A stretch of DNA of 64,000 nucleotides from positions 42,970,103 to 43,034,102 of the forward strand of contig CM075760.1 of the NCBI GenBank assembly GCA_037974335.1, read 5' to 3'. The position numbers were made by a program, and so were the translations under genes. Of the stretch, positions 56,179-64,000 are shown in pieces. Under the pieces are notes generated by a model. It did no database searches and was not told the DNA's origin. It worked only from the letters and a program-made list of their open reading frames with translations. Position 1 is the stretch's first letter. The number at the start of each line of letters is the position of its first letter. The stretch is from Prionace glauca (taxonomy: Eukaryota > Chordata > Chondrichthyes > Carcharhiniformes > Carcharhinidae).

Positions 56179-56250
56179 TCCCTGGTGGTCTAGTGGTTAG
56201 GATTCGGCGCTCTCACCGCCGCGGCCCGGGTTCGATTCCCGGTCAGGGAA
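56179..56250 (+). tRNA. tRNA-Glu (anticodon CUC)
   Basis: 72 nt. The acceptor TCCCTGG pairs with TCAGGGA, the anticodon loop is TCTCAC with anticodon CTC, and the T arm CCGGG-TTCGATT-CCCGG. Its duplicate at 37795 carries UUC, so the anticodon changed after or around the duplication. Confidence 0.94.
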
Positions 56251-56451
56251 TGTAGATTTATTGCTGTACAACAATCCTGTGCTCCTTCCCGGTCTGCACC
56301 AGTTCTGTCGGAATCAGTATAGGGAGATTTCCTCTTTAGTATCTGAATTGGAAATGTCACATTTAAAAAACAAAGAAAAAAGGGAGCGACAGGTTACAAA
56401 GGGCTGATGATACAAATGCTGAGATTATTCGAAGAAAGGTGAAAATGATGC

Positions 56452-57060
56452 ATTAATGATTGGGTAGAAATCATTGATCCCTTAGATATTTGTGAGACGA
56501 ACGCTTTTAAATTTTGATTTTGGGGATAAGATGTACAATCAGATTGAAAGTAACGGTTATCTTCCTGAATTCAGTGACATGGGCTCTCAGTCTGACCATC
56601 GGAACCTGCAGCAACACAGCGCAGTTGAACATTACAGACTGGCTGATTTGCTCCGTTAGTTTTCCAGTTGTTTCTGTAGTGTAGTGGTTATCACGTTCGC
56701 TTCACACGCGAAAAGTCCCCGGTTCGAAACCGGGAAGAAACAATCGTTAAGCTTGTTTATGTCGGGGAAGGGAAATTATTTGGTTTCAGTTTGTTGCTGC
56801 ACATTATCTGAACCTCGATGTTAAAGACATGTTATCATTTCTCTGATTTCACCCTCAAATACTTCCTGTGAAATAAGGTGCACTGAAGGGGAAGTTCTAT
56901 TTAGACACCGAGCATTTATTCCCATCTCGTTCAGTCTCCAACAGAATTTAATGGGTTTATAGGGGCGCAGACAAATATGGTTATTCACCATCAGAAATTT
57001 CTGATAGTAGTGTCTGCTCAAACAGACAGATACAAGTAATACTGTAAGTGAACTGGAGGA
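56452..57060 (+). repeat. tRNA-Val block, copy at 56.5 kb
   Basis: Matches 25430-26110 in the same orientation before and after the tRNA (gtacaatcagattgaaagta, ctctcagtctgaccatcgga, then ttcagtttgttgctgcacat and gttattcaccatcagaaatt). Confidence 0.88.
56670..56742 (+). tRNA. tRNA-Val (anticodon CAC)
   Basis: 73 nt. The acceptor GTTTCTG pairs with AAGAAAC except for one mismatch at the base of the stem, the A box is TAGTGTAGTGG, the anticodon loop is TTCACAC, and the T arm CCCGG-TTCGAAA-CCGGG. Confidence 0.92.
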
Positions 57061-57163
57061 AAAGGCGCACATTTCACAGAAGAATCACATGACGAAAACG
57101 ACACTGCGCACACTCCTGCATTCAATCTTACAACAGCAGTCAGGATCAAAATTTCAATCCATT

Positions 57164-57232
57164 TCACTCGCGTTGGGATTCGAACCCACACCTCCACGGA
57201 GATTGGAGCCTTAGACCGCTCGGCCGTACAAC
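57164..57232 (-). pseudogene. tRNA-Leu with its anticodon region deleted
   Basis: Matches the tRNA-Leu(UAG) at 57821 on the same strand (cggccgagcggtctaaggc and gtgggttcgaatccca) but lacks about eleven bases, including the anticodon. It sits in the first unit of a tandem duplication. Confidence 0.85.
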
Positions 57233-57239
57233 CACATTG

Positions 57240-57820
57240 ACATGTGTCACAATCATATTATTTAATGGAAATGTTACTGAAATTCGTTTAAAGAAATGGA
57301 GTTGGGAAAGGCCATCGGGAGGATTGAGCCTGATCCTTCTCTGAATCAGGTCAGCCTGAACTGTGTAACAAACAGAAATCATCTCACTTTAGAAACACAA
57401 TGAGCTGCACTGAAGGGACACCATCATTTAAACTGTCCTTAAGCTCGTCGTTTCTCAATTTCCTGTTGCTCTGTTTTTTGAAGGGAAGTAGTGGGGGGGG
57501 GGGGGGTGGAGATGGCCTTCGCGTGATATTCGTCTCCATCGAGTATAGACTGAAGGCTCTGAAGAAGATGTCACAGCTTCTGAACTCTGGAGACTCACTG
57601 GGGGTGGGAGAACATTCTGAAGTCCGGGTCCCGGACTTGCCTTCAGAGGAGGTCGGTGCGTGTTTTTTTTGGCTGTGTCGTGTTGGAACTGACGATTGAT
57701 GAGTCAAACGCAATATTCTGTTCTTACAAGGGCAACTGTCAAAAACGGCACCGCACAGAATCCTGCGTCCAACCCGAGCTGTTGGATTTCAGCTCCAAGG
57801 ACAAAAACTTGCACCAATTC
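57240..57820. other. Spacer of the tRNA-Leu tandem duplication
   Basis: 57380-57450 recurs at 58030-58110 (gaaacacaatgagctgca, tttaaactgtccttaa). There is a poly(G) run at 57495-57506. No gene recognised. Confidence 0.7.
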
Positions 57821-57902
57821 TGGCAGCGGTGGGATTCGAACCCACGCCTCAAGAGAGACTGGAGCCTAAATCCAGCGCCTTAGACCGCTCGGCCACGCTA
57901 CC
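57821..57902 (-). tRNA. tRNA-Leu (anticodon UAG)
   Basis: 82 nt with a long variable arm. The acceptor GGTAGCG pairs with CGCTGCC, the D arm is TGGCCGAGCGGTCTAAGGC, the anticodon loop is TTTAGGC-like with TAG, and the T arm GTGGG-TTCGAAT-CCCAC. TTTTT lies about 15 bases downstream on the - strand. Confidence 0.94.
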
Positions 57903-58264
57903 ACATAGAAAGACAGCCTAGTCATGTCATTTCATTGCATTAATAATGAAATATATCAGAATCCGTGGAGCTGGGATGGGCCATGAGGGAATCGTAACCG
58001 AATCAGGTGATCCTGAAATGTGCAGCAAACAAAACTCATCTCCAGTCAGAAACACAATGAGCTGCAGTGAGGAGCCGGCTCCATTTAAACTGTCCTTAAC
58101 CTCGTCTCGACCTCAGAAAGAACAATATGGCTCCCTGTTGAATTTGTTCAGGGTCTTCACTTGAGAAAGGACAGGATACAAGGCGAGGCTGAGATTTGAG
58201 CGTTCTGCCGGGAAATAACTGATATTTATTGTCAGGGATTGGACGAGAGCAATAAATCTTCATT

Positions 58265-58325
58265 TCCTGACCTGCAATCAAAACAGCAGTGAAAACTTCA
58301 AACTCTAACCACCAGACCAGCAGAT
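58265..58325 (-). pseudogene. tRNA-Glu pseudogene (UUC remnant)
   Basis: On the - strand ctggtctggtggttagag, the anticodon context gttttcactgc and the end caggtcagg remain; stems no longer pair. Confidence 0.7.
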
Positions 58326-58897
58326 TACAGCGGGTTTTTTGTTTTGTCCACAATCCTGTTGTTATTTTAAATTCCACGGCAGACCACATGCACCACAATT
58401 TTCTCCTGCAAAATAGCACCTTCTTTTTCAACACCAGGAAAGTGTTCAGCCAATTACAACAATAACTGTAAGACAGTTATTGTTGTATGACTTTTTGGTA
58501 TGTTTCTTTTCCAAATCATTTTTATTTCAGGTTGAGGGAAAAGTTCTATTATTCAAATTTTTATAAATTTTAATTAATCTGATGGGCTCACCGTGCATTC
58601 TCTAATTATGAAATCAGGGGTATGTTCTTAAAAGGGGCAGAACGTAAGGTTGGAAGATGTTTTATTTGACGCAAGGAATGATGGATAAGGTAACATTGAG
58701 CTAGTGATGGCGGAACCCGGGAGTTCCAATGGTGCAAAGTCATCATTTTCACCACCATGGGCTCGATGGCAGATGTCAAGTGTATGTACAAGCAGAGTGC
58801 GTTTTTTAGTGATAAACCTGCCCATTGGGTGACGGAAGAGAGGGAAGAGAAAGGCTAAAATGATGGTGATCCGCTGATTGGGAAAGTCACTGTCAGC

Positions 58898-58937
58898 TTC
58901 CCTGTTGGATCAGTGGTTTGGATTCTGCACTGTGGCC
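58898..58937 (+). pseudogene. tRNA-Glu 5' fragment
   Basis: ttccctgttggatcagtggt then ttggattctgcactgtggcc. The flank word ggcaggtggctcatggataa, which precedes tRNA-Glu at 56.13 kb, lies nearby at 59033. Confidence 0.65.
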
Positions 58938-59089
58938 ACAAGTTTATATCACTTGCGTGTGATATAAACATGACAATGAGAAGGAATAAACTTGTATTTG
59001 GTGAATAAAAAAAAAAGAAACGAGACAAAAGGCAGGTGGCTCATGGATAAATTTCCACCAGCTTCCCATGTCCCTGAATTCTCTAAGAG

Positions 59090-59440
59090 ATCAGAAACCT
59101 GTTTATCCCAACCTTAAATGTGCTCGATTATGGGGCGTACATAACTGTCAGGTACAGAAAATACCAAAGATTCTTGCCCTTTGAGTGAAGTAATTTCTCC
59201 TTATCTTAGCCCTAAATGACCAGCCGGTGATCTGTGCCGCAGGGGGTTAGATTCCCGACCAGCAGAGATAAAGAAAATCTCTCAGCCTCCATCCTATCAA
59301 ACCGAGTCTGCACTGTGTAAGTTTAAATAGATCACCGCTTATTCTTCTAAACTCCAGAGAATTTAATCACAAGACAACTCACTGACCCCAGGGAACATTC
59401 TGATGAACCTTCTCTTTACTGTATCTAATGATCATAAAGC
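59090..59440 (-). mobile_element. CR1-type LINE fragment
   Basis: On the - strand the decayed C-terminal block (complement of ccctttgagtgaagtaattt at 59178 and cttattcttctaaactccag at 59338). Interrupted by extra sequence near 59230. Confidence 0.65.
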
Positions 59441-59832
59441 ATGTCCCTTTTTGAGTGTGAAAGTCACATCTGCACAGAATATTGAACCTGGTTTCCACAA
59501 AATCCTGTGTAGCAGCAGAAACACCTCGTATTTTAAAACTACAGTCTGTCAGCAATAAGAACAAAATGTAATTTCCCTTTCAAATATCTGCTGCACCTAC
59601 ATGCTAACTTTAAGAATTCCTTGTACAAACGCATCGGTTCCATTCTTAATATCAACATTTATATTTATCAGCTCGACAAATATGTTCTGCTCTTTCGATT
59701 TCTTTTCACGAAGAAGAAAATCGTTTTGCTTTCCAAATTAGCACCTAATCTGCCCCTCCACTCATAAGAGGACTCTGTTTCGCCTCGCACTCTATTTGCC
59801 TTTTTCCAACAGTTTAGCTAAACTTTGGACGG
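59441..59832. other. Stretch before tRNA-Thr
   Basis: A/T-rich, no feature recognised. Confidence 0.4.
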
Positions 59833-59905
59833 AGGCTCCAGCGAGAATCGAACTCGCGACCGCTGGTTTACAAGACCAGTGCTCTAACCACTGAGCTATG
59901 GAGCC
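59833..59905 (-). tRNA. tRNA-Thr (anticodon UGU)
   Basis: 73 nt. The acceptor GGCTCCA pairs with TGGAGCC, the D arm is TAGCTCAGTGGTTAGAGCA, the anticodon stem CTGGT/ACCAG with loop CTTGTAA, and the T arm GCGAG-TTCGATT-CTCGC. Confidence 0.95.
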
Positions 59906-60255
59906 AAATGCTGTCAGCCCACCCTGGCACTAGTAAGATTACCACTGGATTGAGGAGCAGGATGGGGTTTGTGGTGGGGGATTTTTGATGAATGTGGAAA
60001 TTTCTGAGGTGGAGACCAGAAAGTTAAAAGAAGCAACTTGAAAGTGACATGATGTGACATGTGTGCTGTGTGTGTATCTGACATGTATGTTGTGTATCTG
60101 GCATGTATGTTCTTCAGAGTTTATCGTTAGTGTTACATCTCTGACTTCTCCAGCTCCGATGCCAGTTCATCCAGCTGGAAGATTTGGATGTTGTTCCCTT
60201 CACAGACGCTGTGAGGCGGGTTTTCATTAAATGAAGAATTAACCAAAAAATGATT

Positions 60256-60317
60256 CACTCCGTGACTGGGAATCGAAACCGCGTCACGGCGCTGATCCTG
60301 ATCACTGGACCTTCAGT
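60256..60317 (-). pseudogene. tRNA-Glu-like remnant lacking the anticodon
   Basis: On the - strand aggtccagtgatcaggatc, then gcgccgtgacgcggtttcga and the end cccagtcacgga. About ten bases, including the anticodon, are missing. Confidence 0.6.
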
Positions 60318-60796
60318 GATGCTGATGTGAGAGATTTGTAATGAATTGACCATCTCTGTGCCCATTGCTTTATTTCCAATAATTTTCAACAAAAATAAGT
60401 TTCGATGAGAAATGACGGGAGTTGAAAATGACAGGATTTGAACCTCAGTTAGAAAGTCCCAGTCCATCCTCTGGGCAGGGATTGCAGTCTCAATGTTGGC
60501 AATTCTGTCTCTTATATCGACAAACAGCCATTCAGCCTGTGTTCCTGTCTGTCTTCTCGATCGGAGTAACTCCGTTTGATAAAGTGTCATCTGGACTCGA
60601 AACGTCCGCCCTTTTCACTCCTTACCGGTGCTGTAGACACTGGGAGATTTTGGAGCATTTCCTCTTTTCCCATCCGCAGTAATTTGCTTTTATCATTAAG
60701 GAAATTTGATTGAGATTACTTGAAGAAAGATAAAATGGGCAGAAATCATTGCTCTCTTAGATATCCGGGAGACGAAAGCTTACTGCTTCCACGCCA

Positions 60797-60869
60797 GCTG
60801 AAATAGCTCAGTTGGGAGACTGTTAGACTGACCATCTAAAGGTCACTGGTTCAATCCCCGGTTTCGGCA
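60797..60869 (+). pseudogene. tRNA-Phe-like gene with anticodon GAC
   Basis: The 73-nt body is that of tRNA-Phe (GCTGAAA with TTTCGGC, TAGCTCAGTTGGGAGA, stem TTAGA/TCTAA). The loop reads CTGACCA, so the anticodon is GAC (Val codons) instead of GAA, and position 37 is C instead of a purine. The D stem and T stem have mismatches. It is more likely a decaying copy than a functional suppressor. A fragment of the tRNA-Val block flank (60738-60782) precedes it. Confidence 0.75.
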
Positions 60870-61389
60870 GGATCACCTTGCTGGTTTTCTGTGCCAATTG
60901 GTAGTGCATTTTGCCTCACACTGGCTCTGGAAAAAGGCAAAGTTTAAGAGCACGGATGGGCGCCCACACCCATCCTGGACGGGACAGGTTAGTTCTGATT
61001 CCCGCTCCACAGATAGTGCCAAACGTACTGACATCACCCAGTATTTTCCGGTTTTATTTCAGATTTACGAAAGTCCGCAGTCGGCTACTTTATGTTTATG
61101 TTTGGAGCTGACTAGTGGCAAGTAACATTGGCGCCACACAGAATGCTGAGACGCTTGGTGATGCTGTTGTCTGTGTGGTGTTGGAGGGGTGCGGGGGTGC
61201 TGCCGGGTGGAAGTGGTCTTGTCTTTGGAAGGTGCTGTCTAAGGTGCCTTTGGTGGATTCCTGCATCATGCAGACAAGTGGGGAACATTCTATCGCACTC
61301 CTGACTTGTGCGACGTCGATGGTGGACTGTTCCACCAATTCAGGGACTATTTCCTCGGGTGGATGTAGCTGTCACTCGGGGGCATAGCT

Positions 61390-61655
61390 ATAAGGTTCAT
61401 ATAGGAGGGATGTCCGAGGTACGTTCTTTACTCAGAAAGTGGTTGGGGTGTGGAATGGACTCACTGCTGTGATAGTGGAGTCAGACACTTTAGGAACTTT
61501 CAAGCGGTTATTGGGTCGGCACATGGAGCACTCCACAATGATAGGGAGTGGGATAGCTTGATCTTGATCTTGATCATGGGTTCGGACAAAGCTCAGCACA
61601 ACATCGTGGGACGAATGACCTGTACTGTGATGTACTGTTCTATGTTCGATGTTTT
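61390..61655 (+). mobile_element. CR1-type LINE 3' end
   Basis: gggatgtccgaggtacgttc, the tggaatggactcactgctg block and the terminal catcgtgggacgaatgacct then ttctatgttcgatg. Confidence 0.8.
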
Positions 61656-62161
61656 TTGGGAGTCAGGAGGTAAGTTACTCCTGCAGGATTCCCAGCCTCT
61701 GACATGCTCTTTTAGCCACTGAACGAACTGATAAAATGTGTGCTGAGTCGGAATAGGTTTATCTTCTTTCCTGCTCTGTGTTGTCATGAATTTTCAGCAC
61801 TTTTGTCTTTTCCTGAATGTATTTTGAGGCTGAAGTAAGAGCCAATGTCACATGATTGTAAGATCTGTGTTCAGGTAATATTCAATAGTGGATTCACTGG
61901 CGGGAGGGGTGCGGTTTCAAACCATATTGTTGACGCTGGACTGATAACGCAGAGAAGCAAATGACGCTTTGAGAACCAGGGTTCGAATTCCAACACAGCA
62001 GGTTAACTCCATTCAAGGCAAAGTAGAATGACTGTGAGTGAGAATAGCAAATTTCAATTATGTAACATTTCCTCACTAAGTTGCATATGTTTTGACCATG
62101 TTTCCGCTAATTTTGAAGCTTCAGACGGATATGTAAATAGTGCTGCAGCTGTTTTTGCCGC

Positions 62162-62234
62162 GGGCCAGTGGCGCAATGGATAACGCGTCTGACTACGGAT
62201 CAGAAGATTCTAGGTTCGACTCCTGGCTGGCTCG
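62162..62234 (+). tRNA. tRNA-Arg (anticodon ACG)
   Basis: 73 nt. The acceptor GGGCCAG pairs with CTGGCTC, the anticodon loop is CTACGGA, and the T arm CTAGG-TTCGACT-CCTGG has one mismatch. It is nearly identical to the - strand copy at 52595. Confidence 0.92.
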
Positions 62235-62865
62235 CTATGTTATTGCAACCTTAGTTCTAAAACTCCATATCTGTGTTGATGAAAAATATATTTTCACTAA
62301 ATTTAGACGAATTCAGGGAAATGTTGACTAAATGCAATCAGCTTCAATGAAGATACATATCTTACCTACTTATTTTTCAAAAACAATGGTGACTAAAAAC
62401 AACTGAAAAACTTTTCTTCTGAAAAATTTTTTTTTTAAATGACAAATTTTCGTTAAAGTATTTGGGGAAAAAAAGATCAGCAAGTTTAAGCTACCTTTTA
62501 AAAAGTTGGAAATTTTTCGAAGAGAAACATGGAAACATTACATTGTTCAGAATGGTGAAAATAATTTCTAAAAAAGTTGATGAAATCGGTTGAAGAATTT
62601 CTTCTAAACATGTTTAATTTTAAGAAGCAAAATACAGAGTTTTTTAAAAAGTTGACAAATTTCAGTTAAAACAGATGGAGGAATTTCTTGGGAGTAAGTT
62701 TTATTCTGAAAAGTTCAAATTAGCCAGAAGTTTCTGGTTTGTGATGCTGGGATTGTTGTCCATTGGAGAGAAGGAGATTGAGGAGTGATTTAATCGAGGT
62801 GAACTAGATTAGAGCAAGTTTATAGGGGGAGCGGCAATTTATAAAATTTGGGGCAAGTCGGGGAC
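62235..62865. other. A/T-rich stretch with a short LINE piece
   Basis: Poly(A)/poly(T)-rich. The words gagattgaggagtgatttaa and tcgaggt near 62772-62800 are a small CR1-type fragment. Confidence 0.5.
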
Positions 62866-62867
62866 AT

Positions 62868-62957
62868 CACACATGCACACACACCTACACACATTCTCTC
62901 TCTCACTCACACACACACACTCACTCACTCACACACACATACACACACACACACACT
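62868..62957. repeat. CA-rich microsatellite
   Basis: Imperfect (CA)n with TCACTCACA words. Confidence 0.9.
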
Positions 62958-63215
62958 TGCTCAATAATTGCCAGACTCGAGTCGAATTGCTATTATGCGA
63001 CACAAACCGCTTCTTTTTATTTTCCAACAGAGGAATTAAAGAGCAGCAAAAAAACGAGAAGCACTGGCATTGCAGACACCTGGCACCAGAGGATGATCAC
63101 ACTGTGCATTGTCAGACCAATTGAACTGGCTGACAAATTGTCCTCTCGACTGGTGCTTTGTGATACATTGAAACAAAACACTCTTCAGCAAATCAACCAT
63201 CTGCGTGTGAAAACA

Positions 63216-63287
63216 AGGTCCCACCGAGATTTGAACTCGGATCGCTGGATTCAGAGTTTCGAGTGCTCACCATTACACCACGAAATC
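63216..63287 (-). pseudogene. tRNA-Gln-like gene (anticodon CUG), degenerate
   Basis: The 3' half is intact (ccagcgatccgagttcaaat, cggtgggacct) and the anticodon is CTG. The 5' acceptor (GATTTCG against TGGGACC) and the 5' side of the anticodon stem are mutated. Confidence 0.75.
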
Positions 63288-63472
63288 ACACAGGCTCACT
63301 GAAAATACTCGTTCAATATTTCTGCCACCTTGAATAGCAGAGAGAAATGTAAATCCCGTTGAGCAATCCCCTCAATGGCCAACACCCATTCATACTTGCA
63401 TTACCCTTACTGGTTCCTACTATAAAAATGCTGGAAAATCTCAACATCTTTAACGAGAAACAATAATTGTCT

Positions 63473-64000
63473 CCTCTAAACTAATATTTTGTCTTCAATT
63501 GTTTTCGCTTCTCCATTATACAGTTTGCATGTTTCTTAAAACAAACAGCGGTTTTTTGATTGTACTTCAAACAAAGCAGAATATCAATGGAGTCCTCCAC
63601 CAGTCCCGTAGCATCAGAGGAAACTACACTGACAAGACACGCTGTAAATTTGAAGCCTTTTATGTTTTATATCAGACCAACCATTAGTTCAATGAAGATA
63701 AATATAAAATACTGTGGATGTTGGAATGTGATACAGTAACTGAAAATGCTGGAAAATCTCAGCAGATCTGATAACATCTGTGGAAAGAGGATAGAGCCAA
63801 TGTTTCGAGTCTGGGAGACCCTTCCTCGGAGCTTAGCTCAGATTCGGAAATGTTGGTTCAATTAGTTCAATGAAGTTGTCCAGTCCATTATGGCAGTACC
63901 TTCGTTGAGCTGGACTTTCCTTAGGCGAAAAAAAAATCGTTTTCCAATAGACATCGACAACTGAAAATATAGATGCGTTTGCCAGAGTTAAGTGATTTAT
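63473..64000 (+). repeat. Direct duplication with 41040-41600
   Basis: Same order and orientation as the copy at 41 kb. It runs to the window edge, so the true extent is unknown. Confidence 0.9.

Noticed and set aside
61936-62005. Possible tRNA (B-box-like gggttcgaattcc)
   Set aside because: Acceptor and anticodon stems do not pair and no isotype could be assigned.
1-64000. LTR retrovirus, Polinton, CRISPR array or bacterial-type operon
   Set aside because: No LTR-type pol/gag, capsid, integrase or direct-repeat spacer pattern was seen; all reverse transcriptases here are LINE-type.

Overview
The window is nuclear DNA from a cartilaginous fish, most likely a shark. Three things point there: an immunoglobulin mu CH4 exon with the secretory tail found in shark IgM, many HE1-type (V-SINE) short interspersed elements, and several subfamilies of CR1-type LINEs. 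The sequence is gene-poor and mostly old retroposons, microsatellites and minisatellites. I see no sign of a bacterium, virus or plasmid, and I recognised no LTR retrovirus or Polinton.

Region by region. 0-10 kb holds the 3' end of an Ig mu heavy-chain gene on the + strand: a phase-1 CH4 exon with secretory tail and poly(A) signals, then about 3.6 kb downstream a membrane (M1) exon and a candidate M2 exon. The CH4 exon is split by a 1.7 kb antisense CR1 LINE flanked by a 5-bp target-site duplication. 10-17 kb holds a two-exon GPR139-like receptor gene on the - strand. 17-22 kb is CR1 remnants, including a near-perfect 183-bp inverted repeat. 22-26 kb has tRNA-Lys, tRNA-Val and a Penelope-like element remnant with a GIY-YIG domain. 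26.4-30.6 kb is a near full-length CR1 LINE with an esterase-type ORF1 and an endonuclease/reverse-transcriptase ORF2. 31-36 kb contains two T-cell-receptor alpha/delta-like V segments in opposite orientation, each with a clear 23-bp-spacer recombination signal, separated by an L2/Rex-like LINE and SINEs. 36-41 kb has tRNA-Glu, tRNA-Asn and intron-containing tRNA-Ile. 41-50 kb is CR1 copies, an orphan GPR139-like first exon and minisatellites. 50.5-51.3 kb is CpG-rich with CRE, YY1-like and NRF1-like motifs, possibly a promoter. 52.5-63.3 kb is a dense tRNA cluster (Arg, Gly, Asn, Glu, Val, Leu, Thr, Arg) with many degenerate relatives.

The tRNA-bearing segments have been copied as blocks with their flanks. 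An Asn+Glu block is inverted between 37.6-39.8 and 54.05-56.4 kb. Val blocks recur at 24.7, 25.2, 25.5 and 56.5 kb, a Leu block is tandem at 57.1-58.1 kb, and 41.0-41.6 kb recurs at 63.5 kb to the window end. In total I count 13 apparently intact tRNA genes and about 11 degenerate ones.

The host genes do not form an operon-like unit. The linking theme is an antigen-receptor neighbourhood (Ig mu constant remnant plus TCR V segments) interspersed with GPR139-like receptors and tRNA arrays. Coordinates of tRNA genes, exon borders and recombination signals were counted by hand and should be good to about one base. LINE and SINE borders are approximate.
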